A stretch of 38,477 nucleotides of DNA. Origin: Actinomycetota bacterium. Its GTDB lineage: Bacteria > Actinomycetota > Acidimicrobiia > Acidimicrobiales > CADCSY01. Under the pieces are notes generated by a model that did not search any database, was not told the DNA's origin, and saw only the letters and a list, made by a program, of their open reading frames with translations. The stretch is from assembly GCA_019348495.1 (NCBI GenBank), contig JAHWJI010000013.1, positions 1-38,477 on the forward strand. Direction: 5' to 3'. The translations under genes and the position numbers were made by a program. This document shows positions 1 to 7,765 of this stretch, piece by piece (position 1 is the first letter of the stretch; each line of letters opens with the position of its first letter).

Positions 1-86
1 GGCGCCCCGCCCCCGACGGCCACCGCCTGGGACGGGTGGGCGAGGACGACCTGACGGGTGGCGCGCCGCCCGCGGGCGGTGCTCAC
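1..86 (-). CDS. ispG: 4-hydroxy-3-methylbut-2-enyl diphosphate synthase IspG (GcpE), N-terminus only
   Basis: Only the first 28 codons lie in the window; the gene continues past the left edge. Reading leftwards from a GTG at 84-86, the peptide includes ATRQVVLA and then VAVGGGAP, which resembles the start of IspG, where a basic TRQV-type strand is followed by a VGG-AP loop. IspG is the 4Fe-4S enzyme that converts MEcPP to HMBPP in the MEP isoprenoid pathway. The GTG overlaps the TGA of rseP (83-85) by four bases, so the two are probably translationally coupled. Linkage of dxr, rseP and ispG is common in Actinobacteria, which strengthens a call resting on very little sequence. The iron-sulfur cysteines are outside the window. 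Confidence 0.72.
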   Translation of the reverse strand, partial: MSTARGRRATRQVVLAHPSQAVAVGGGA

Positions 87-1357
87 TGGAGCGAGATGGG
101 ATCGACGATGTCCAGGTACAGCGAGCTGACGAAGACGAAGGCCAGCAAGGCCACCACCGCGTAGGTGACGGGCATGAGCTTGGAGACGTCGGCGAAGTGA
201 CGCCGACCCTTGCGGCTGCGGATGCGCTCGTAGGTGGCGATGGCCACGTGACCCCCGTCGAAGGGCAGCAGCGGCACCAGGTTGAACACCCCGAGGAAGA
301 TGTTGATGGCGAACAGGAAGTACAGACCGGCGGCGATGTCGGGCGACTGGCTGGCCAGCTGGACGGCTCCCACGACCGAGACGACCCGGTCCTGGCCCTC
401 GACCTCACCCGGCGCCAGTGTGGGTGAGCCGCCGGTGAGGGTCTCCACGTAGCCGGACAGGCCCTCGGGGGAGAAGAACGAACCCAGGGCCTTGACCGAC
501 AGCCACATGGTCTCCCCGGTGGCCTGGACCGATTCCACCAGCCCGGTGAGCGGGCCCACCCGCACGTTGGGGAACTCGGGCCCCACGCCGAGGAAGCCGA
601 CCGACGCCCCGTCGTTGTTGGTGCTCCCGAGGGTGGTCCTCAGCTCGAGCTGGCGGCCCTGGCGCTCCACGGTCAAGGTGACGTCCTCGCCCGGGTTGTC
701 CCGCAGGTAGCCCGACATGGCCGCGAAGGTGTCGAAGCGTTTGCCGTCGACACTCACGATGCGGTCGCCGACCTGGAGCCCGGCGGTGTCGGCCGCGCTG
801 TTCTGGGTGATGGCGGCAACGGTCCAGCGACTGGAGGTGGGGTCGGGGCTGCCGATGACGCTCACCACGGTGAAGAACAACGCGATGGCCATCAGGAAGT
901 GCATGGTGGAGCCGGCCACGGCCACCGACATCCGCCGCCAGTACGACTTCTGGCGGTAGGTACGCCCCTCGTCGGCCGGGTCGACCTCCTCGAGGTTGCT
1001 CATCCCGATGATGCGCACGTAGGCGCCGGCGGGGATGGCCTTGATCCCGTACTCGGTCTCGCCCCGGCGGAACGACCACAGACGGGGACCGAAGCCCAGG
1101 AAGAACTCCGTCACCTTCATGCCGGCCGCCTTGGCCGTGAGGTAGTGACCCAGCTCGTGCATGAAGATCATGAAGACCAGGGCCAGGATGATGGCCAGGG
1201 TGGGCAGGGAGACCCAGATTCCCAGCGCCACCACCGAGCCGGCGACGAGGGCCCGGCGCAGCCAGCTGGTGGTCTCGCCCTCGGGCGCCTGGGGCGCCAC
1301 GGTTGCCCCCGTGGGCCCAGGGGGCGGGGTGGTGCCGGTGTTGGCAGCGTCGCTCAC
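83..1357 (-). CDS. rseP: Site-2 intramembrane zinc metalloprotease RseP family (M50)
   Basis: A 424-residue membrane protease that cleaves transmembrane segments of regulators such as anti-sigma factors; Rip1 of mycobacteria is the best-known actinobacterial member. HELGH at residues 67-71 supplies the zinc ligands and catalytic Glu within the first hydrophobic helix. A single PDZ domain spans about 178-245. The third zinc ligand is in the NLVPLLPFDGGH motif at 359-370, followed by a last helix near the C-terminus. The first 30 or so residues are Pro/Gly/Thr-rich and probably cytosolic and disordered. The GTG start (1355-1357) overlaps the dxr stop as GTGA, and the end overlaps the start of ispG the same way. 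The natural substrate cannot be read from the sequence; no anti-sigma factor gene is adjacent. Confidence 0.95.
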   Translation of the reverse strand: MSDAANTGTTPPPGPTGATVAPQAPEGETTSWLRRALVAGSVVALGIWVSLPTLAIILALVFMIFMHELGHYLTAKAAGMKVTEFFLGFGPRLWSFRRGETEYGIKAIPAGAYVRIIGMSNLEEVDPADEGRTYRQKSYWRRMSVAVAGSTMHFLMAIALFFTVVSVIGSPDPTSSRWTVAAITQNSAADTAGLQVGDRIVSVDGKRFDTFAAMSGYLRDNPGEDVTLTVERQGRQLELRTTLGSTNNDGASVGFLGVGPEFPNVRVGPLTGLVESVQATGETMWLSVKALGSFFSPEGLSGYVETLTGGSPTLAPGEVEGQDRVVSVVGAVQLASQSPDIAAGLYFLFAINIFLGVFNLVPLLPFDGGHVAIATYERIRSRKGRRHFADVSKLMPVTYAVVALLAFVFVSSLYLDIVDPISLQ

Positions 1358-2508
1358 GCCGTGCTCCTCTCGACGATCTTGGCGGCCAGCTCCCGACCCC
1401 GGCGGTCGACGTCGACCACGGCCTCGGCGTTGTCCATCTCGATCCCATCATGCTCGGACATCGACTGTTTCAACACCTCGGCGATGCTCGACCATCCGAT
1501 GCGCCCCTCGAGGAAGGCAGCCACGGCCACCTCGTTGGCGGCGTTGGCCCATGCCGGCGCCGACCCACCCGCCCGGCCCGCCTCACGGGCCAGCTCCAGA
1601 CAGGGAAAGGCGGCCGGGTCGGGGGGCTCGAAGTCGAGGCGGCCGAGCTCGGCCCAGTCGATGGCGCCAAAGGCCCGGGCGCAACGCTCGGGCCAGGCCA
1701 GGGCGTAGCCGATGGGCAGGCGCATGTCGGGCAGCGAGAGCTGGGCGATGGTGGCGCCGTCGCTGAACTCGACCATGGAGTGGATCACCGACTGGGGGTG
1801 GACGACCACGTCGATGCGGTCGTAGTCGATCCCGAACAGCTCGTGGGCCTCGATGACCTCCAGGCCCTTGTTCATCATGGTGGACGAGTCGACGGTGATC
1901 TTGGGCCCCATGCGCCAGGTGGGATGGTCGAGGGCGTCGTCGACGGTGACCCCGGCCAGCTCGGCCGGTGATCGCCCCCGGAACGGGCCCCCGCTGGCGG
2001 TGAGCACCAGGCGGACGACCTCGTTGTCCCGACCGGCGCGCAGGCACTGATGCAAGGCGCAGTGCTCGGAGTCGACGGGGACGATCTCGGCCCCCGGGGT
2101 GGACCGCACCCGCTGCACCACCGGTCCCCCGGCGATCAGGGACTCCTTGTTGGCCAGCGCCAGGCGCCGCCCGCCCGACAGGGCGGCCAGCGTCACCGAC
2201 AGGCCGGCGAAGCCCACCACGGCGTTGAGGACCACCTCGGCTTCGACTGCCGCCGCGGCCAGGGCGTCGGGGCCGGCCAGCACCTCGGTGCCTGCCGGCG
2301 CCAGGGCCTGGAGCTCGGCCGCCCGCGAGGCGTCGGCGATGGCCACGACCGCCGGACGGTGCTCGACCGCCTGGGCGACCAGCAACTCCACCGAGGATGC
2401 CGCGCCAAGGGCCGCCACCCGGTAGCGCCCGGGCTCGGCCCGCACGACCTCGAGCGCCTGGGTCCCGATGGAGCCCGTCGAGCCCAGAATGGCGACGCTC
2501 GTGGTCAC
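1354..2508 (-). CDS. dxr: 1-deoxy-D-xylulose 5-phosphate reductoisomerase
   Basis: DXR (IspC) catalyses the NADPH-dependent conversion of DXP to MEP, the committed step of the non-mevalonate isoprenoid pathway. The 384-residue length is typical. The N-terminal nucleotide-binding loop GSTGSIG is at 9-15, the substrate and cofactor region NKE at 120-122, and the metal-binding DSEH at 146-149. The flexible-loop and catalytic region with SSTMMNKGLEVIEAH and HPQSVIHSM is intact. The start is a GTG at 2506-2508; the TGA is shared with the rseP start (GTGA). It lies 15 bases downstream of cdsA on the same strand, so isoprenoid and phospholipid precursor genes may be co-transcribed. Confidence 0.97.
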   Translation of the reverse strand: MTTSVAILGSTGSIGTQALEVVRAEPGRYRVAALGAASSVELLVAQAVEHRPAVVAIADASRAAELQALAPAGTEVLAGPDALAAAAVEAEVVLNAVVGFAGLSVTLAALSGGRRLALANKESLIAGGPVVQRVRSTPGAEIVPVDSEHCALHQCLRAGRDNEVVRLVLTASGGPFRGRSPAELAGVTVDDALDHPTWRMGPKITVDSSTMMNKGLEVIEAHELFGIDYDRIDVVVHPQSVIHSMVEFSDGATIAQLSLPDMRLPIGYALAWPERCARAFGAIDWAELGRLDFEPPDPAAFPCLELAREAGRAGGSAPAWANAANEVAVAAFLEGRIGWSSIAEVLKQSMSEHDGIEMDNAEAVVDVDRRGRELAAKIVERSTA

Positions 2509-2523
2509 GCCGCCTCCGACCCC

Positions 2524-4059
2524 CTAGAAGATCTCGAGGAGGCGGCAGAGGTAGTAGGCCGCGGGCAGCACGAACAGAAGTGCGTCGAACCGGTCGAGGA
2601 GGCCGCCGTGGCCGGGAAGGATGCTCCCCATGTCCTTGAGGCCGAGGTCGCGCTTGATCATCGACTCGCACAGGTCGCCCAGGGGGGCGGCGACGGCGAC
2701 CAACAGGCCCAGGGCGATGCCCGTGCCCGGCGACCAGGGGTGCAGACCGATGATGCCCAGCCCCAGCCACCCGGTGACGACTCCCACCACGGCACCGCCC
2801 ACCACACCCTCGACCGTCTTGCCCGGGCTGATGTCGGGGGCAAGGGGGCGTTGGCCGAGACGACTGCCGATGAACAGCGCGGCGGCGTCGTTGAGGGCCA
2901 CGACCAGCACGACGCCGATCAGGATCCCGATGCCGTTGGGGAAGGTGAGCATCAGCGCGGCGAAGGACCCGAGCAGCCCGACGTAGGCCACCCCGAAGAC
3001 GGTGACGGCCAGGTTCAGCGTCGGCGCCGCCCTGGTGACTCCCACCAGGTACCACAACAGGGTGAAGACCACCGTGAGGCCCAACACGAGAGGGATCGCC
3101 GTCTCCCCCTTCCAATAGGCAGCCCCGACCATGGAGACCGAAGCCACCAGCCCCAGCAGCACCGCAGGCTGGTAGCCGCCTCGGCGCAGGGCGTCGAAGA
3201 ACTCAGCGGCGCACACGGCCACCACCACGGCCACCAGGACCGTGGCCGGGGCTGGGCCCAAGGCGAACACCCCCAGGGCGACGGCGGCGAAGATGGCGGC
3301 GGTGAGGGCGCTCTGGCGCAGGTCACGCCCACCCGACGGTGCGTCGGGAGGGGCGCCGGTCGGTGGTCGAGGCGATTCGCGGGCGGAGCGGGCGCCGGCG
3401 CCCGAGGGCGGTGGTCGGTCCGTGCTGCGTCGAGTCCGCCGGCCCACCTGCACCGGCGACGGAGGTGGCTCCTCGACCTCGTCGTCGAAGGAGAAGAAGT
3501 CATCGGGAGCGGGACGGTCGGATGTGTCGAGGGCGCCGATTCGGGTCTGGTCGTCGTGGAGCATGGTGGCGTCGTCGTAATCGGGTTCGGCCCAGTCGCT
3601 GGACTGATCGCGCCAGCGCGGTCCCGCCGAGGCGAAGGTGGACCACGCCTCCAGATCGTCGGCGGCCTGGTCACCCTTGGCCTCGGGCACGATGACGGGC
3701 ACCTCGCCGCTGGGCGGCTCCGTCCACGGCTGCAGCGGAGCTTGGGGGGCGCTGCTCACCCGGGGGCGGGGAACCTCGCCAGCCTCGCTGCCGGCGCTCA
3801 GGGGGAAGCGCATGGCGGGGCGGACGTCGTCGGGCGGGGCCTCAGGGCGGTCGCCATAGCGAGGCGTGCCCATGCCCCGACGGGGCGCCACCTCGCCCCG
3901 CTCGATGGCCTCGGCGGCTTCGTCGGCTCCGATGATCCTCACCCTCTCGGTGCTCTCCCGCTCCTCGGGCCCATCGCCGCCGAGCGGTCCGGGCGTGTCC
4001 GAAGGCCCGCGGGCATCGCTGTCGTCTTCGGGTCGCTCCCAGAACGGACGCTCGTCCAT
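2524..4059 (-). CDS. cdsA: Phosphatidate cytidylyltransferase CdsA with a long disordered N-terminal extension
   Basis: CDP-diacylglycerol synthase: CTP plus phosphatidic acid gives CDP-DAG, the precursor of all phospholipids. The membrane domain occupies about residues 250-511 with several hydrophobic helices. The family signature lies near 466-495: SMIKRDLGLKD, then LPGHGGLLDRFD. Residues 1-250 are quite different, rich in Pro, Asp, Glu, Arg and Ser, without hydrophobic segments, and contain acidic DDFFSFDDEVEE near 186-197. The usual bacterial enzyme is about 270-300 residues, so almost half of this protein is extra. The ATG at 4057-4059 is preceded by a strong GAGGAGG ribosome-binding site, so the extension is very probably translated. 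It sits between frr and dxr, as in many bacteria. Confidence 0.93.
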   Translation of the reverse strand: MDERPFWERPEDDSDARGPSDTPGPLGGDGPEERESTERVRIIGADEAAEAIERGEVAPRRGMGTPRYGDRPEAPPDDVRPAMRFPLSAGSEAGEVPRPRVSSAPQAPLQPWTEPPSGEVPVIVPEAKGDQAADDLEAWSTFASAGPRWRDQSSDWAEPDYDDATMLHDDQTRIGALDTSDRPAPDDFFSFDDEVEEPPPSPVQVGRRTRRSTDRPPPSGAGARSARESPRPPTGAPPDAPSGGRDLRQSALTAAIFAAVALGVFALGPAPATVLVAVVVAVCAAEFFDALRRGGYQPAVLLGLVASVSMVGAAYWKGETAIPLVLGLTVVFTLLWYLVGVTRAAPTLNLAVTVFGVAYVGLLGSFAALMLTFPNGIGILIGVVLVVALNDAAALFIGSRLGQRPLAPDISPGKTVEGVVGGAVVGVVTGWLGLGIIGLHPWSPGTGIALGLLVAVAAPLGDLCESMIKRDLGLKDMGSILPGHGGLLDRFDALLFVLPAAYYLCRLLEIF

Positions 4060-4109
4060 CGGACCTCCTCGGTCGGGTGGTGGTGCGGGTGGATCCTCCA
4101 GAAGTGTCC

Positions 4110-4667
4110 TTACACCTCCAGGAGCTCCCGCTCTTTGTGCTCGAGGGCGACATCGATGTCGCCCACGTGGCGGGTGGTGAGCTTCTCCAGGTCCTTCTCG
4201 GCCCGCTCCCGCTCGTCGGCAGCCATGCCCCCGTCGCTCTCGAGCGCCTCCAACTCGTGACGTGCCGCCCGGCGAAGGTTGCGCACGGCGACCCTTCCCT
4301 CCTCGGCCATGTGCTTGACCACCCGCACGAAGTCCTGACGGCGCTCGGCCGTCAGCGGGGGGAAGGCGAGGCGGATGACATGACCGTCGTTGCTGGGATT
4401 GATGCCGAGATCGGAGTGCTGGATCGCCTTTTCGATGGCGGCCATGGCCCCCCGGTCGTAGGGCTGGATCACGAGCATGCGGGCCTCGGGCACGCTGAAG
4501 CCGGCCAGCTGCTGGAGAGGCACCTCCGAGCCGTAGTACGCCACCGGGAGCTTCTCCACCAGGGCAGGAGTGGCCCGACCGGTGCGGATCGAGCTGAACT
4601 CGCTCTGGGTGTGGGCCACGGCCTTGGCCATCTTGGCCCCGGCGTCGGCAAGGATGTCCTCGATCAC
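4110..4667 (-). CDS. frr: Ribosome recycling factor
   Basis: RRF splits post-termination ribosomes together with EF-G. At 185 residues it is full length. The N-terminal helix is followed by FSSIRTGRATPALVEK and then VPLQQLA, the hallmark start of the family, and the C-terminal half is a charged long-helix bundle. The GTG start (4665-4667) overlaps the pyrH stop as GTGA, the classic pyrH-frr pairing. The 50 bases between its stop and cdsA hold only the cdsA ribosome-binding site and a GC-rich spacer. Confidence 0.97.
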   Translation of the reverse strand: MIEDILADAGAKMAKAVAHTQSEFSSIRTGRATPALVEKLPVAYYGSEVPLQQLAGFSVPEARMLVIQPYDRGAMAAIEKAIQHSDLGINPSNDGHVIRLAFPPLTAERRQDFVRVVKHMAEEGRVAVRNLRRAARHELEALESDGGMAADERERAEKDLEKLTTRHVGDIDVALEHKERELLEV

Positions 4668-5428
4668 CTCACCAGGGTACCGATTTGGTCCCGTCCGATG
4701 AGGACACGGCGGATGTTGCCGTGCTGGAGCACGTCGAAGACCACGATGGGGAGCCGGTGGTCCATGCAGAAGGTGATCGACGTGGGGTCCATCACCTTGA
4801 GGCCGCGGTTGAGCACGTCCATGTAGGTGAGCTCGTGGAGCTTGACCGCGCTCGGATCGGTACGGGGGTCGGCGGAGTAGACGCCGTCGATGCCCGAGTG
4901 GGTCCCTTTCAAGATGGCGTCGGCATCGATCTCGGCCGCCCGCAGGGCGGCAGGGGTGTCGGTGGTGAAGAAGGGGTTGCCCAGGCCGCCGGCCAGGATC
5001 ACCACCCGGCCCCGCTCCAGGTGGGCGATGGCCCGGCGCCGGATGTAGGGCTCGGCCACCTGCGCCATCTGGATGGCGGTCTGCACCCGAGTGGGCTGGT
5101 CGAGGCGCTCCAGGGCGTCCTGGAGGGCCAGGGCGTTGATCACGGTGGCGAGCATGCCCATGTAGTCGGACTGGGCCCGGTCCATCCCCGCCCCTGCCCC
5201 GGTCATACCCCGCCAGATGTTGCCGCCGCCCACCACCACGGCCACGTCGACACCGAGGTTGCGGCGGGCATCCACGATCTCGCTGGCCAGCTGGCTGACG
5301 ATGTCACCGTCGATGGAGGCGCCGCTGCCGTTGGAGTCGCCGGTCTTGGAGAACGCCTGACCCGACAGCTTCAGCACCACCCGCTTCCACCGAGCGGCCC
5401 CGAGCTCAAAATCCTCCGAGTCGGTCAT
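4664..5428 (-). CDS. pyrH: Uridylate kinase (UMP kinase)
   Basis: PyrH phosphorylates UMP to UDP in pyrimidine nucleotide synthesis; the bacterial enzyme is a hexamer of the amino-acid-kinase fold. The KLSGQAF loop is near residue 20, VVVGGGNIWRG near 64-74, and the nucleotide region with NPFFTTDT at 151-158. One change stands out: the normally near-invariant GGTGNP is GGLGNP here (L149). The rest of the acceptor and donor sites (DADAILKGT, GVYSADP) is intact. The ATG start is at 5426-5428, and the stop overlaps the frr start. A 201-base non-coding gap separates it from tsf, so it may have its own promoter or depend on read-through. Confidence 0.96.
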   Translation of the reverse strand: MTDSEDFELGAARWKRVVLKLSGQAFSKTGDSNGSGASIDGDIVSQLASEIVDARRNLGVDVAVVVGGGNIWRGMTGAGAGMDRAQSDYMGMLATVINALALQDALERLDQPTRVQTAIQMAQVAEPYIRRRAIAHLERGRVVILAGGLGNPFFTTDTPAALRAAEIDADAILKGTHSGIDGVYSADPRTDPSAVKLHELTYMDVLNRGLKVMDPTSITFCMDHRLPIVVFDVLQHGNIRRVLIGRDQIGTLVR

Positions 5429-5551
5429 CGAAGGAAGAAACTAGCCGCACCCCCACGAGCGGCCCGAGCCGAAGCCGCGAGGCCATGTCGGCCGGCCGCA
5501 GACGGCGCCGAAGGCGCCCCCCACGGCTGGCGGACCAGGAAGGTGTTCAGC

Positions 5552-5617
5552 GCTCCGGCCGGTGGCTTTGCCGCCGGTCGGAGCACCGCCGAGCTCGGTC
5601 GAACGGAGCGAAGCGAG
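5552..5617. repeat. Hairpin plus GAGCGAAGCGAG element in the tsf-pyrH gap
   Basis: The 201-base gap between tsf and pyrH contains no plausible gene. It holds an imperfect inverted repeat of about 15 bp (5552-5584; arms begin GCTCCG and end CGGAGC, loop TTT). This is followed by GAGCGAAGCGAG at 5606-5617. The hairpin could act as a U-tract-less terminator or an RNA-stability element between tsf and pyrH. The 12-base motif recurs in the ffh-ftsY gap, on the opposite strand sense, so it looks like a dispersed intergenic repeat rather than a site specific to this operon. Confidence 0.45.
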
Positions 5618-5629
5618 TGAGACCGAAAC

Positions 5630-6427
5630 CTAGATCTCCACCTGGGCAAAGCGGACCACGGTGGCGCCACCGAGGGCCTGGGCCACCGACTGCTTCTCGT
5701 CCTTGACAAAGGCCTGGTCGAGCAGGGCGCCGCCGGGCGCCTCCTTGAAGAACCCGTTCATCCGCCCCTCGATGACCTTGGGCAGAGCGGCCTCGGGCTT
5801 GCCCTCGTTGCGGGAGAGCGCCTCGAGCTCCTCCCGGCGGGCGGCGACCACGTCGGGCGGGAACTCCCCACGGGTGAGGTGGCGCGGCCGGGCGAAGGCG
5901 ATGTGGACAGCGATGTCGTGGGCCAGCCTCCGATCGCCGCCGGCGAGCTCGACCACGACGGCGTTGATGCCCCTGCCGTTCTGCACGTGGAGGTAGCTGT
6001 CGAGGACGTGACCCTCAGCCGGCGCCACCCGGACCACCCGGCCCACCTCCAGGTTCTCCTTGAGCGTGACCTTGAGATGGTCGAGGCGGTCGGCCAGCTC
6101 GGCCACCGCCTCCTCGCCTCGCGCGGCCACGGCAGCGGCCAGGTCGTCGGCCAGGCCGGTGAACTCCGGTGACTTGGCCACGAAGTCGGTCTCCGAGCGC
6201 AGCTCGACGATGGCCGCCACGCCGTCGTCCACGGCCAGGCCCACCGCCCCTTCGGCGTTCTGCCGGCCGGACCGCTTCTCCTGGGCGGCCAAGCCCTGCT
6301 CGCGCAGCCACCGAGCGGCGATCTCGAAGTCGCCGTCGCTGGTGACGAGGGCTCTCTTGGCGTCCATCATCCCTGCGCCGGTCTGGTCTCGGAGGCGCTT
6401 GACGTCGCCGGCTCCGAAGTTGGCCAT
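5630..6427 (-). CDS. tsf: Translation elongation factor Ts
   Basis: EF-Ts is the guanine-nucleotide exchange factor for EF-Tu. The 265-residue protein begins with the UBA-like domain (VKRLRDQTGAGMMDAKRAL, residues 9-27) and carries the diagnostic TDFVAK core motif at 80-85, which inserts into the EF-Tu GTPase domain. The C-terminal subdomain ends with a typical FARFQV-like strand (VVRFAQVEI). The ATG start is at 6425-6427, four bases downstream of the rpsB stop. rpsB-tsf is a near-universal bacterial pair, usually co-transcribed. Confidence 0.97.
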   Translation of the reverse strand: MANFGAGDVKRLRDQTGAGMMDAKRALVTSDGDFEIAARWLREQGLAAQEKRSGRQNAEGAVGLAVDDGVAAIVELRSETDFVAKSPEFTGLADDLAAAVAARGEEAVAELADRLDHLKVTLKENLEVGRVVRVAPAEGHVLDSYLHVQNGRGINAVVVELAGGDRRLAHDIAVHIAFARPRHLTRGEFPPDVVAARREELEALSRNEGKPEAALPKVIEGRMNGFFKEAPGGALLDQAFVKDEKQSVAQALGGATVVRFAQVEI

Positions 6428-6431
6428 GGCT

Positions 6432-7652
6432 CTACTCCTCGGTGGTGGCGGGCTGTTGGGGCATGACGCCCTCGGGCTCGGCCGAGGCGGGAGGAGCCAG
6501 ATCGTCGGCCGTGGCGCCGGCGGTGGCCGGCGGGGTGGGCACGTCGTCGTCGCTCACCGGCGCGTCGGCGGTGGCCCCATGGGAGCCGATGGGCGAGCTC
6601 GCCGCCGAACCGGGCTGGGTCTGGGGGAACAAGGCGGCCACCGCGGCAGCGTCGTCGCGGGTGGGCACCGCGCCGGGGTTGGGCTCCACGGCATCCGAGG
6701 GGGGCGCCTGCACCGAGGGCACGGGCTCGCCGCCGCGCTCCTGGCCCATCTCCGGTGATGCGTGGGCGGGCGCCACCGCCTCGGTCTCCTCGGCCGAGCC
6801 CGGGGCAGGCGCGGCCACGGGTGCAGCTTCAGCCCGGCGGGCCTCCCGCTCGTCGCGCTGACGGATGGCGTCGGCCCGGGCCGCCGCCTGCTGGTGGCCC
6901 CGCTCGGCTTCCTGCTGGGGGGTGGGCGGCGGCGGGACGGGCTTGGGTGCGTTCCCCCGGCGCTCGGCGATGAAGCGGCCTTCCTTCACGGCATCGCTGA
7001 CGACCCGGCACATCAGCGTGCCCGATCGGATGGCATCGTCGTTGCCGGGGATGACGTAGTCGATGAGGTCGGGGTCGCAGTTGGTGTCCACCACGGCCAC
7101 GACCGGCACCTTGAGCTTGTTGGCCTCGGTGACGCCGATGTGCTCCTTCTTGGTGTCGATCACGAACACGGCGTCGGGCAGCTTGGCCATGTCGCGGATG
7201 CCGCTCAGGTTGCGCTCGAGCTTCTCCAGCTCCCGGCTCTTCTGCAGGGCCTCCTTCTTGGGCATGGCCTCGAAGTCGCCCATGGCCCGCATGCGCTGGA
7301 ACTCCTGCATCTTCTTCACCCGCCCGCTGATGGTGGAGAAGTTGGTGAGCATGCCCCCCAGCCAGCGCTCGTTTATGTAGGGCATGCCGCAGCCGATGGC
7401 GGCGGCGGCGATGGGGTCCTGAGCCTGCTTCTTGGTGCCGATGAACAGCACCGAGCCGCCGTCGGCGACGAGGTCGCGCACGAAGACGTAGGCCGTCTCG
7501 ATCCGGCGCAGGGTCTGCTGGAGGTCGATGATGTAGATGCCGTTGCGCTCGCCGTAGATGAACCGCTTCATCTTCGGGTTCCACCGCCGGGTCTGGTGGC
7601 CGAAGTGGACCCCCGCTTCGAGCAGCTGCTTCATGGTCACGACCGGCGCCAC
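6432..7652 (-). CDS. rpsB: Small ribosomal subunit protein S2 with a long C-terminal tail
   Basis: Residues 1-232 are a standard S2: [21 protein letters not shown] near the N-terminus, the FIGTKKQAQ strand at 70-78 and [10 protein letters not shown] at 201-210. Residues 233-406 are a low-complexity tail rich in Ala, Pro, Glu and Gln, with a charged helical stretch near 245-275. E. coli S2 has 241 residues. The start is the GTG at 7650-7652, giving [12 protein letters not shown]. It follows a GAAGGAGG ribosome-binding site at ideal spacing, whereas the open frame upstream to 7868 would run into the neighbouring gene. The 113-base leader upstream would be the place for a promoter; a weak TATGCT box lies at 7751-7756. 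Confidence 0.95.
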   Translation of the reverse strand: MAPVVTMKQLLEAGVHFGHQTRRWNPKMKRFIYGERNGIYIIDLQQTLRRIETAYVFVRDLVADGGSVLFIGTKKQAQDPIAAAAIGCGMPYINERWLGGMLTNFSTISGRVKKMQEFQRMRAMGDFEAMPKKEALQKSRELEKLERNLSGIRDMAKLPDAVFVIDTKKEHIGVTEANKLKVPVVAVVDTNCDPDLIDYVIPGNDDAIRSGTLMCRVVSDAVKEGRFIAERRGNAPKPVPPPPTPQQEAERGHQQAAARADAIRQRDEREARRAEAAPVAAPAPGSAEETEAVAPAHASPEMGQERGGEPVPSVQAPPSDAVEPNPGAVPTRDDAAAVAALFPQTQPGSAASSPIGSHGATADAPVSDDDVPTPPATAGATADDLAPPASAEPEGVMPQQPATTEE

Positions 7653-7765
7653 AGGTGCCTCCTTCGGTGGACGGTTGACGGGCTCCGGGCGCCGCGCTCC
7701 TCTGGGAGCGACCGTCGACAGGCGTCGGAGGGAAACGATCGGGAGCGTCCAGCATACCCGCCGGC

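Noticed and set aside
67-80. 14-base palindrome CCGCCCGCGGGCGG at the left edge, considered as a terminator
   Set aside because: It lies inside the first codons of ispG and has no loop, so it is more likely a coding coincidence.
2050-4260. A 736-codon plus-strand open frame over dxr and cdsA
   Set aside because: It is antisense to two well-supported genes, has no recognisable domains, and reflects the lack of stop codons in very GC-rich DNA.
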